Source: Citrobacter koseri ATCC BAA-895 (GTDB lineage Bacteria; Pseudomonadota; Gammaproteobacteria; Enterobacterales; Enterobacteriaceae). From it: a stretch of 64,000 nucleotides of DNA. The notes under the pieces are model-generated. The model was not told the origin of the DNA. It did no database searches and worked only from the letters and a program-made list of their open reading frames with translations. Where the stretch lies: positions 4,588,001 to 4,652,000 of the forward strand of contig NC_009792.1 in assembly GCF_000018045.1 (NCBI RefSeq), written 5' to 3'. The position numbers and the translations under genes are program-made. Below are positions 36,628-43,857 of the stretch, piece by piece. Numbering within the stretch: position 1 is the first letter of the stretch; every line of letters starts with the position of its first letter.

Positions 36628-37557
36628 ATGAAAACGAACAATACCGGTTATATTATCGGTGCGTATCCCTGTGCACCCTCATTTCACCAAAAGAGTGAAG
36701 AGGAAGAGAAGGAATTCTGGCGGCAACTCTCCGATACTCCTGATATTCGTGGGCTGGAGCAACCCTGCCTTGAACATCTTCACCCACTCGGCGACGCGTG
36801 GTTATTGCGCCATACGCCAGGCAACTGGCAAATCGTCGTGACGGCGATTATGGAGACCATGCGCCGTCGCGGTGAAAACCGCGGCTTTGGGCTGGCCTCC
36901 AGCAATGAAGATCAGCGTCAGGCCTGTGTGGCGTACTATCGCCACCTTTACCAGAAGATCACGACAATCAACGCGGCAAGCGCCGGGAAAGTGATCGCGC
37001 TTGAGCTGCACGCCGCACCGCAGGCCGATAACCCAAACGTCGCGCAGGCAACGGACGCATTTGCCCGTTCAGTGAAAGAGATCGCTGGCTGGGACTGGCC
37101 GTGCGACCTGGTGCTGGAACACTGCGACGCGATGACCAGCGCCGCGCCGCGCAAAGGATTCCTGCCTCTGGACAACGTGCTGGAGGTGATTGCCGACTAC
37201 GACATCAGCGTTTGCATTAACTGGGCGCGTTCCGCCATTGAAGGACGCAACACCACCCTGCCACTAACCCATACGCAGCAGGTGAAACAGGCTGGCAAAC
37301 TCGGCGCGCTGATGTTCTCCGGTACAACGCAAAGCGGTGAATACGGCGAATGGCAGGATTTACATGCGCCTTTCGCACCTTTCTGCCCTGACAGCATGAT
37401 GACGCAGGAACATGCCCGTGAATTACTGACCTGCGCAGGAACAGACGTTCTGCAATTCATGGGTATTAAGTTACTGGAAATTAACGCTAATGCCGACGTC
37501 AGTCACCGCGTAGCGATATTACGCGACGGCATTACGGCATTAAATAACGCCAAATAA
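36628..37557 (+). CDS. yiaX1: YiaX1, DUF4862 family protein of unknown function
   Basis: A 309-residue protein of the DUF4862 family. It begins GYIIGAYPCAPS and contains acidic and histidine patches such as VIALELHAAP (near residue 130), CDLVLEHCDAMTSA (near 160) and SVCINWARSAIEGRNTTLP. These alternating strand motifs with E/D/H ends suggest a TIM barrel like xylose isomerase or KguE, but that is inference. It occupies the place of E. coli yiaMNO and matches yiaX1 of the Klebsiella yiaKLX1X2PQRS operon, required for aerobic L-ascorbate use. The start has GGAG upstream. No membrane segment or signal peptide. Confidence 0.78.
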   Translation: MKTNNTGYIIGAYPCAPSFHQKSEEEEKEFWRQLSDTPDIRGLEQPCLEHLHPLGDAWLLRHTPGNWQIVVTAIMETMRRRGENRGFGLASSNEDQRQACVAYYRHLYQKITTINAASAGKVIALELHAAPQADNPNVAQATDAFARSVKEIAGWDWPCDLVLEHCDAMTSAAPRKGFLPLDNVLEVIADYDISVCINWARSAIEGRNTTLPLTHTQQVKQAGKLGALMFSGTTQSGEYGEWQDLHAPFAPFCPDSMMTQEHARELLTCAGTDVLQFMGIKLLEINANADVSHRVAILRDGITALNNAK

Positions 37558-37564
37558 TAAGACG

Positions 37565-37611
37565 TTGCCGGATGGCGGCGTAGGTCTGATAAGCAAAACG
37601 TCATCAGGCAT
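37565..37611. repeat. REP-like palindrome between yiaX1 and yiaX2
   Basis: One GTTGCCGGATGGCGGCG arm and a GTCATCAGGCA arm form a diverged REP element inside the operon, where it could moderate expression of the genes on either side. Confidence 0.65.
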
Positions 37612-37662
37612 TAAATAATTTACTTTTCATCGCCAGAATACTTACTTTACGAGAATACGAAG

Positions 37663-38982
37663 ATGAATATGACCTCTCGCCCTACAGAAAAAGATATACC
37701 TCGTCAGCGTTGGCTGCGAATTATTCCGCCCATTCTGATTACCTGTATTATTTCTTATATGGACCGCGTGAATATTGCTTTCGCGATGCCTGGCGGAATG
37801 GATGCCGAATTAGGTATTTCCGCCACTATGGCCGGTCTGGCTGGCGGGATTTTCTTCATCGGCTATCTGTTCTTACAGGTTCCCGGCGGCAAAATCGCCG
37901 TTCACGGCAGCGGCAAGAAATTTATCGGCTGGTCGCTGGTTGCCTGGGCGGTTATTTCCGTCCTCACAGGCTTAATCACCAACCAGTATCAATTGCTTGC
38001 CCTGCGTTTCTTACTGGGTGTGGCGGAAGGCGGCATGCTGCCCGTCGTACTGACGATGATCAGCAACTGGTTCCCGGACGCTGAACGCGGTCGTGCGAAC
38101 GCCATTGTGATTATGTTTGTGCCGATTGCCGGGATTATCACCGCCCCGCTCTCCGGCTGGATAATCACCGTACTCGACTGGCGCTGGCTGTTCATTATTG
38201 AAGGTCTGCTCTCTCTCGTCGTGCTGGTGCTGTGGGCGTACACCATTTATGACCGGCCGCAGGAAGCCCGCTGGATCTCCGGGGCGGAAAAAAACTATCT
38301 GGTGGAAACCCTCGCCGCAGAACAGAAAGCCATTGCCGGAAGCGAAGTCAAAAACGCCTCTCTCAGCGCGGTCCTTTCCGACAAAACCATGTGGCAACTT
38401 ATCGCCCTGAACTTCTTCTATCAGACCGGGATTTACGGTTACACCCTCTGGCTGCCAACCATCCTCAAAGAGCTGACCCACAGCAGCATGGGGCAAGTCG
38501 GTATGCTCGCCATTTTGCCATACGTCGGTGCGATCGCCGGGATGTTCCTGTTCTCTTTCCTTTCCGACCGCACGGGTAAACGCAAACTGTTTGTCTGCCT
38601 GCCGCTGATTGGCTTCGCCCTGTGCATGTTCCTGTCGGTGGCGCTGAAAAACCAAATCTGGCTGGCCTATGCCGCGCTGGTCGGCTGCGGCTTCTTCCTG
38701 CAATCGGCGGCGGGCGTTTTCTGGACGATCCCGGCACGTCTGTTCAGCGCCGAGATGGCGGGCGGCGCACGCGGCGTTATCAACGCGCTTGGCAACCTCG
38801 GCGGCTTCTGCGGCCCCTACGCGGTTGGCGTACTGATCACGTTGTACAGCAAAGATGCGGGCGTCTATTGCCTGGCGATCTCCCTGGCGCTGGCCGCGCT
38901 GCTGGCGTTGTTGCTGCCCGCGAAATGCGATGCGGGTTCGACACCGGCAAAGACAATGAGTCCGCGTAAACACGCCGCGTAA
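37663..38982 (+). CDS. yiaX2: YiaX2, MFS transporter (anion:cation symporter family)
   Basis: A 439-residue major facilitator with about 12 membrane segments. The first helix region carries SYMDRVNIAFAMPGGM, the ACS-family signature also seen in GudP and KguT, and WRWLFIIEGLLS is the usual loop between helices 5 and 6. In Klebsiella YiaX2 is the L-ascorbate importer of the yia operon. In E. coli the same place is taken by the TRAP transporter YiaMNO for 2,3-diketo-L-gulonate. The likely substrate here is L-ascorbate or diketogulonate. Confidence 0.82.
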   Translation: MNMTSRPTEKDIPRQRWLRIIPPILITCIISYMDRVNIAFAMPGGMDAELGISATMAGLAGGIFFIGYLFLQVPGGKIAVHGSGKKFIGWSLVAWAVISVLTGLITNQYQLLALRFLLGVAEGGMLPVVLTMISNWFPDAERGRANAIVIMFVPIAGIITAPLSGWIITVLDWRWLFIIEGLLSLVVLVLWAYTIYDRPQEARWISGAEKNYLVETLAAEQKAIAGSEVKNASLSAVLSDKTMWQLIALNFFYQTGIYGYTLWLPTILKELTHSSMGQVGMLAILPYVGAIAGMFLFSFLSDRTGKRKLFVCLPLIGFALCMFLSVALKNQIWLAYAALVGCGFFLQSAAGVFWTIPARLFSAEMAGGARGVINALGNLGGFCGPYAVGVLITLYSKDAGVYCLAISLALAALLALLLPAKCDAGSTPAKTMSPRKHAA

Positions 38983-38987
38983 CACCA

Positions 38988-39055
38988 TGCCCGGGGCGCA
39001 GCGCTTACCGGGCCTACAAAACCCGTAGGCCGGATAAGCGTGGCGCCATCCGGCA
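38988..39055. repeat. REP pair between yiaX2 and lyxK
   Basis: Two inverted REP units (about 38988-39017 and 39025-39055), the second reading GTAGGCCGGATAAGCG and ending GCCATCCGGCA, separate the transporter from the catabolic genes within the operon. Confidence 0.85.
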
Positions 39056-39072
39056 AAAATGAGACATGAAAG

Positions 39073-40578
39073 ATGAGAGAGAAAGAGGCCTTCTGGCTGG
39101 GCATCGATTGTGGCGGTACTTATCTGAAAGCCGGTTTGTATGACGCCAAAGGTCATGAGCATGGGATCAACCGGCAGTCGTTACAGACGGCAACGCCACT
39201 GCCGGGTTACGCCGAACGCGACATGCACCAGCTCTGGCAACAGTGTGCAGCCACCATTACCGGGCTTTTGCAGCGTACAGGCATCTCCGGCGAGCAAATT
39301 AAAGGCGTCGGTATCTCCGCTCAGGGTAAAGGACTGTTTCTGCTCGACAGGCAGGATCAGCCGCTGGGCAGCGCCATTCTCTCTTCCGACCGCCGGGCGC
39401 TGAAGATTGTCCAGCGCTGGCAGCAGGACGGCATTCCTGAACAGCTTTACCCCGTTACCCGCCAGACGCTGTGGACCGGGCATCCCGCCTCTCTGCTGCG
39501 CTGGATTAAAGAGAACGACCCTCAACGTTACGCACAAATTGGCTGCGTGATGATGGGGCATGACTATCTGCGCTGGCGCTTAACCGGCATAAAAGGGTGC
39601 GAAGAGAGCAACATTTCTGAGTCCAACCTCTACAACATGAGCAGCGGGCAGTATGACCCGCGCCTGACCCAATGGTTGGGCATCAGTGAAATCGACGATG
39701 CGCTGCCCCCCATTATGGGGTCAGCCGAAATATGCGGGGAGATCACTGCTCAGGCAGCCGCCATCACCGGTCTGAAGGCGGGCACGCCCGTCGTCGGCGG
39801 TCTGTTTGACGTGGTTTCCACCGCGCTCTGCGCCGGTATTGAAGATGAATTCACCCTCAACGCGGTGATGGGCACCTGGGCGGTGACCAGCGGGATCACC
39901 GAGGGGTTGCGCGACCACGAAGCGCACCCTTATGTCTATGGCCGCTACGTCAACGACGGGCAGTACATCGTTCACGAAGCCAGCCCTACCTCATCCGGCA
40001 ATCTTGAATGGTTTACCGCCCAGTGGGGCGAACTCTCTTTTGACGAGATCAACCAGGCCGTCGCCAGTCTGCCAAAAGCGAGCGGCGAGCTCTTTTTCCT
40101 GCCGTTTCTGTACGGCAGCAATGCCGGGCTGGAGATGACCTGCGGCTTTTACGGCATGCAGGCGCTGCATACCCGCGCGCATCTGCTACAGGCCATTTAC
40201 GAAGGGGTGGTGTTCAGCCACATGACCCATCTCAACCGTATGCGCGAACGCTTTACTGAGGCGCACACCCTGCGCGTGACCGGCGGCCCGGCGCACTCCG
40301 ACGTCTGGATGCAGATGCTGGCGGATGTCAGCGGCCTGCGCATCGAACTGCCGCAGGTTGAAGAGACCGGCTGCTTTGGCGCCGCGCTCGCCGCCCGCGT
40401 CGGCACCGGCGTATACCGCAGTTTCAGCGAGGCTCAGCACGCCTTACGGCACCCGGTACGCACGCTGATGCCCGACATGGCCGCGCACCGTCTTTATCAG
40501 CGCAAATACCACCAATACCAGGATTTGATTCAGGCATTACAGGGCTACCACGCCCGCATTAAGGAGCACGCATTATGA
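39073..40578 (+). CDS. lyxK: L-xylulose / 3-keto-L-gulonate kinase
   Basis: A 501-residue FGGY-family kinase (E. coli 498). It phosphorylates 3-keto-L-gulonate in this pathway and L-xylulose in lyxose use. The N-terminal loop GIDCGGTYLKAGLYD binds phosphate. VVGGLFDVVSTALCAG and the C-terminal VTGGPAHSDVWMQMLADVSG are the hinge and ATP-site motifs. It follows a REP pair and overlaps sgbH by four bases. Confidence 0.95.
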   Translation: MREKEAFWLGIDCGGTYLKAGLYDAKGHEHGINRQSLQTATPLPGYAERDMHQLWQQCAATITGLLQRTGISGEQIKGVGISAQGKGLFLLDRQDQPLGSAILSSDRRALKIVQRWQQDGIPEQLYPVTRQTLWTGHPASLLRWIKENDPQRYAQIGCVMMGHDYLRWRLTGIKGCEESNISESNLYNMSSGQYDPRLTQWLGISEIDDALPPIMGSAEICGEITAQAAAITGLKAGTPVVGGLFDVVSTALCAGIEDEFTLNAVMGTWAVTSGITEGLRDHEAHPYVYGRYVNDGQYIVHEASPTSSGNLEWFTAQWGELSFDEINQAVASLPKASGELFFLPFLYGSNAGLEMTCGFYGMQALHTRAHLLQAIYEGVVFSHMTHLNRMRERFTEAHTLRVTGGPAHSDVWMQMLADVSGLRIELPQVEETGCFGAALAARVGTGVYRSFSEAQHALRHPVRTLMPDMAAHRLYQRKYHQYQDLIQALQGYHARIKEHAL

Positions 40579-41237
40579 GCCGACCATTACTGCAACTGGC
40601 GCTCGACCACACCAACCTTCAGGCGGCGCTTCACGATGTCGCCCTGTTACAGGACCACGTCAATATCGTTGAGGCTGGCACCATCCTCTGTTTAACCGAG
40701 GGGCTTGGCGCGGTGAAAGCGCTGCGCGCCCAGTGCCCGGATAAAATCATCGTTGCCGACTGGAAGGTGGCCGATGCGGGTGAAACGCTTGCGCAGCAGG
40801 CTTTTGCCGCAGGCGCCAACTGGATGACGATTATCTGTGCGGCGCCGCTCGCCACGGTGGAGAAAGGCCATGCCGTCGCGCAATCCTGCGGCGGTGAAAT
40901 TCAAATGGAGCTGTTCGGCAACTGGACGCTGGACGATGCCCGCGCGTGGTATCGCACCGGTGTGCGTCAGGCGATTTACCACCGTGGGCGCGACGCGCAG
41001 GCCAGCGGACAGCAGTGGGGAGACGCGGATCTGGCACGGATGAAGGCGCTTTCTGATATTGGCCTGGAGCTGTCGATTACCGGCGGCATTACGCCTGCCG
41101 ATCTGCCGTTGTTTAAAGATATTCGCGTCAAAGCATTTATCGCCGGGCGCGCGCTGGCAGGGGCGGCGCATCCGGCACAGGTTGCTGCCGGGTTCCACGC
41201 GCAAATTAACGCCATCTGGGGAGAGCAGCATGCGTAA
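40575..41237 (+). CDS. sgbH: 3-keto-L-gulonate-6-phosphate decarboxylase
   Basis: A 220-residue member of the OMP decarboxylase suprafamily. The catalytic and metal-binding signature D-x-K-x-x-D is Asp62, Lys64 and Asp67 in VADWKVADAGE. The phosphate-binding end is visible in SITGGITPADLP and AFIAGRALAGA. It converts 3-keto-L-gulonate 6-phosphate to L-xylulose 5-phosphate with magnesium. Same length as E. coli SgbH (YiaQ). It overlaps lyxK by four bases and sgbU by eight. Confidence 0.96.
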   Translation: MSRPLLQLALDHTNLQAALHDVALLQDHVNIVEAGTILCLTEGLGAVKALRAQCPDKIIVADWKVADAGETLAQQAFAAGANWMTIICAAPLATVEKGHAVAQSCGGEIQMELFGNWTLDDARAWYRTGVRQAIYHRGRDAQASGQQWGDADLARMKALSDIGLELSITGGITPADLPLFKDIRVKAFIAGRALAGAAHPAQVAAGFHAQINAIWGEQHA

Positions 41238-42090
41238 TCATCCGTTAGGTATCTATGAAAAAGCGCTGGCAAAAGACCTCAGTTGGCCGGAGCGCCTGGT
41301 GCTGGCGAAAAGCTGCGGCTTTGACTTTGTCGAAATGTCGGTGGATGAGACCGACGAACGCCTGTCGCGCCTGGACTGGAGCCCCACGCAGCGGGCGTCG
41401 CTGGTGACCGCCATGCTGGAAACCGGCGTGGCCATCCCGTCAATGTGCCTGTCCGCGCATCGTCGCTTTCCCTTCGGCAGTCGCGATGAGGCCGTACGCC
41501 AGCGGGCGCGCGACATCATGACCAAAGCGATTCACCTGGCGCGCGATCTGGGTATCCGCACCATTCAACTGGCGGGTTATGACGTCTATTACGAAGAACA
41601 TGACGAAGGTACGCAACAACGCTTTGCCGAAGGGCTGGCGTGGGCGGTGGAGCAAGCCGCAGCGGCGCAGGTGATGCTGGCGGTGGAGATCATGGACACC
41701 GCCTTTATGAACTCCATCAGCAAATGGAAAAAATGGGACGCGCTGCTCGCCTCGCCGTGGTTTAGCGTTTACCCGGATGTCGGCAATCTCAGCGCCTGGG
41801 GCAACGACGTCGCCGCTGAGCTGAAGCTCGGTATTGACCGCATCGCCGCCATCCACCTGAAAGACACGCAGCCGGTGACCGAGAACAGCCCCGGTCAGTT
41901 CCGCGACGTGCCGTTCGGCGAAGGGTGCGTGGATTTTGTCGGCATCTTCAAAACGCTGCATGAGCTGAACTACCGTGGCGCGTTTTTGATTGAGATGTGG
42001 ACGGAAAAGGCCAAAGAGCCGGTGCTGGAAATTATCCAGGCGCGGCGCTGGATAGAAGCGCGTATGCAGGAAGGAGGATTCACATGTTAG
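41230..42090 (+). CDS. sgbU: L-xylulose-5-phosphate 3-epimerase (L-ribulose-5-phosphate 3-epimerase family)
   Basis: A 286-residue TIM-barrel epimerase, identical in length to E. coli SgbU (YiaR). It interconverts L-xylulose 5-phosphate and L-ribulose 5-phosphate. The metal-binding glutamates are expected in LAVEIMDTAFMNS and AFLIEMWTEKAKEP, with VYPDVGNLSAWG and IAAIHLKDTQPV supplying Asp and His ligands. The start at 41230 overlaps the sgbH end. Confidence 0.95.
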   Translation: MRNHPLGIYEKALAKDLSWPERLVLAKSCGFDFVEMSVDETDERLSRLDWSPTQRASLVTAMLETGVAIPSMCLSAHRRFPFGSRDEAVRQRARDIMTKAIHLARDLGIRTIQLAGYDVYYEEHDEGTQQRFAEGLAWAVEQAAAAQVMLAVEIMDTAFMNSISKWKKWDALLASPWFSVYPDVGNLSAWGNDVAAELKLGIDRIAAIHLKDTQPVTENSPGQFRDVPFGEGCVDFVGIFKTLHELNYRGAFLIEMWTEKAKEPVLEIIQARRWIEARMQEGGFTC

Positions 42091-42779
42091 AGCAGTTAAA
42101 AGCCGAGGTGCTGGCAGCCAATCTGGCGCTTCCGGCACACCATCTGGTGACATTCACCTGGGGTAACGTCAGCGCCGTAGATGAAACGCGAAAACTGATG
42201 GTCATTAAACCTTCCGGCGTTGAATATGACGTCATGACCGCCGACGATATGGTGGTGGTGGAGATCGCCAGCGGCAAGGTCGTTGAAGGCAGCAAAAAGC
42301 CCTCGTCCGATACGCCGACGCATCTGGCGCTCTATCGTCGTTATCCGCAGATCGGCGGAATTGTGCATACCCATTCCCGCCATGCAACGATCTGGTCACA
42401 GGCGGGTCTTGACCTGCCCGCCTGGGGCACCACGCATGCCGACTATTTCTATGGCGCAATCCCCTGTACCCGGCTGATGACCGTGGAGGAAATTAAAGGG
42501 GAATACGAATACCAGACGGGCGAGGTAATCATCAAAACCTTTGAAGAACGCGGTCTGAACCCAATGCAGATCCCGGCGGTATTAGTCCATTCACACGGGC
42601 CATTCGCCTGGGGGAAAGACGCCGCTGACGCCGTGCATAACGCCGTGGTGCTTGAGGAGTGCGCCTATATGGGGCTGTTTTCCCGCCAGCTCACGCCGCA
42701 GCTACCGGATATGCAGCCAGAATTGCTCGACAAACATTATCTGCGTAAACACGGCGCGAACGCCTATTACGGGCAGTAA
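42084..42779 (+). CDS. sgbE: L-ribulose-5-phosphate 4-epimerase
   Basis: A 231-residue class II aldolase-family epimerase, same length as E. coli SgbE (YiaS). It converts L-ribulose 5-phosphate to D-xylulose 5-phosphate, joining the pentose phosphate pathway. Zinc ligands His95 and His97 are in GIVHTHSRHATIW, and VLVHSHGPFAWG holds the third histidine. It is the last gene of the operon; its start overlaps sgbU by seven bases, with GGAGGA just upstream. Confidence 0.96.
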   Translation: MLEQLKAEVLAANLALPAHHLVTFTWGNVSAVDETRKLMVIKPSGVEYDVMTADDMVVVEIASGKVVEGSKKPSSDTPTHLALYRRYPQIGGIVHTHSRHATIWSQAGLDLPAWGTTHADYFYGAIPCTRLMTVEEIKGEYEYQTGEVIIKTFEERGLNPMQIPAVLVHSHGPFAWGKDAADAVHNAVVLEECAYMGLFSRQLTPQLPDMQPELLDKHYLRKHGANAYYGQ

Positions 42780-42784
42780 GACAA

Positions 42785-42816
42785 TAAAAAAATCCCTGGG
42801 CGTAAAACGTCCAGGG
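42785..42816 (-). terminator. Intrinsic terminator for the minus-strand winged-helix gene
   Basis: A 9-bp stem (42794-42802 with 42808-42816, one G:U pair) is followed on the minus strand by seven T. It ends the transcript of the 42865-43278 gene; on the plus strand it lacks a T tract and so is weak for sgbE. Confidence 0.85.
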
Positions 42817-42864
42817 TAAGAATCCGAAGGCGACATCACGCTACGGAATAAACGGTTACTGACC

Positions 42865-43278
42865 TCAGCGATATCGGTATTGATAATCTACATTGTCCAC
42901 CACACTATAAAGCGGTTGAATATCATCCAGTGCCAGTATGTATCCACTTCCTTTCACGCAGACAATTGAATTCTTCGGTAGCCCCAGCAGACTTAATTTA
43001 TTATTTAGATTTTTGACGACTTTAGATAAACGCTGCGTGGAAGCACATAATTCATTTTTTTCCCAAACGTTGATGAGTAATTCATCCTTTGAGACATATT
43101 GAGAACGTGCATTGACCAAAAGGTAAACAAACAGATGGAGCATTGTCCGATTAAAAAACACTCCACAGAAAGAGATGACGCTATCCATTTTATTAACCGG
43201 CAGCCGGAAAATTCGAGCTTCGTTAATATCAAGGAATATTTCCCTGCCAATCATAAATCCATGTAACTGATATTCCAT
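42865..43278 (-). CDS. Orphan winged-helix (OmpR/CadC-type) transcriptional regulator
   Basis: A 137-residue protein of which residues about 45-115 form a Trans_reg_C winged helix. LHLFVYLLVNARSQYVSKDE, LLINVWEKN, a recognition helix around STQRLSKVVKNLNNKL and a wing ending in VCVKGSGYIL match ToxR/CadC/OmpR DNA-binding domains. There is no receiver domain and no membrane helix, so it is a DNA-binding domain alone with a short N-terminal beta region. The gene and its upstream DNA are clearly AT-richer than the neighbours, which suggests transfer. It sits where E. coli has yiaTUVW. Targets and signal are unknown. A lone terminator and promoter region mark it as a single unit. Confidence 0.8.
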   Translation of the reverse strand: MEYQLHGFMIGREIFLDINEARIFRLPVNKMDSVISFCGVFFNRTMLHLFVYLLVNARSQYVSKDELLINVWEKNELCASTQRLSKVVKNLNNKLSLLGLPKNSIVCVKGSGYILALDDIQPLYSVVDNVDYQYRYR

Positions 43279-43625
43279 ACTTTAGATACTCACGTTGAGC
43301 TAAACCAGAGATACCTGCTCATGTTCACCTCCTCCTTGATTATTGTGTAAGCCTCAAGTGTAAAAAAAAGCAATTTATTTTCAATAGTTAACCGACACAA
43401 CTCTTTTCCCACACCTTTCTGATGGGGTATAGGTTTAATAGCTGAAAAACATATTTGTATAAATTAATGTAATTACTAAAGACAAACGATTAGCAGTATA
43501 AGCTAAATAGACAGGGCCGGTGCATGTGACAATTAAATATTATATATTTATCTCAAATTACAGTTAATAATCCTGCGACGGGTTCCCAACGACCGAACAG
43601 CGGCTTCACTCTCTCCGGCAAATCT
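43279..43625. other. AT-rich promoter region upstream of the winged-helix gene
   Basis: About 350 bases of strongly AT-rich DNA, for example 43360-43580, contrast with the GC-rich genes on both sides. The ribosome site of the winged-helix gene is visible near 43325 (GGAGGAGG on the minus strand), some 45 bases before the annotated start, so a longer untranslated leader or an upstream start is possible. No other gene seen. The base composition is typical of H-NS-bound DNA. Confidence 0.5.
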
Positions 43626-43840
43626 GCCCGATGGCGCTGCGCTTATCGGGCCTACATGTGCGATTTCCCGTAGGCCGGATAAGGCGAACCTCATGCCCGA
43701 TGGCGCTGCGCTTATCGGGCCTACATGTGCAGTTTCCCGTAGGCCGGATAAGGCGAACCTCATGCCCGATGGCGCTATGCTTATCGGGCCTACATGTGCA
43801 GTTCTCCGTAGGCCGGATAAGGCGAAGCCGCCATCCGGCA
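43626..43840. repeat. BIME array, three tandem units of 69 bases
   Basis: Units begin at 43626, 43695 and 43764 with the same 69-base period, each made of an inverted REP pair (CCCGATGGCGCTGCGC and GTAGGCCGGATAAGGCGAA) and nearly identical linkers. The last unit ends with a canonical CCGCCATCCGGCA arm. It lies just past the 3' end of aldB. Confidence 0.92.
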
Positions 43841-43857
43841 ACGTGGTTATACGGCGC

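Noticed and set aside
38011..39162. A 383-codon frame antisense to yiaX2
   Set aside because: Shadow of a conserved transporter gene, and it crosses a REP element.
43548..43841. A 97-codon frame with a repeated protein sequence
   Set aside because: The repetition is just translation of the 69-base BIME units; no ribosome site or family.
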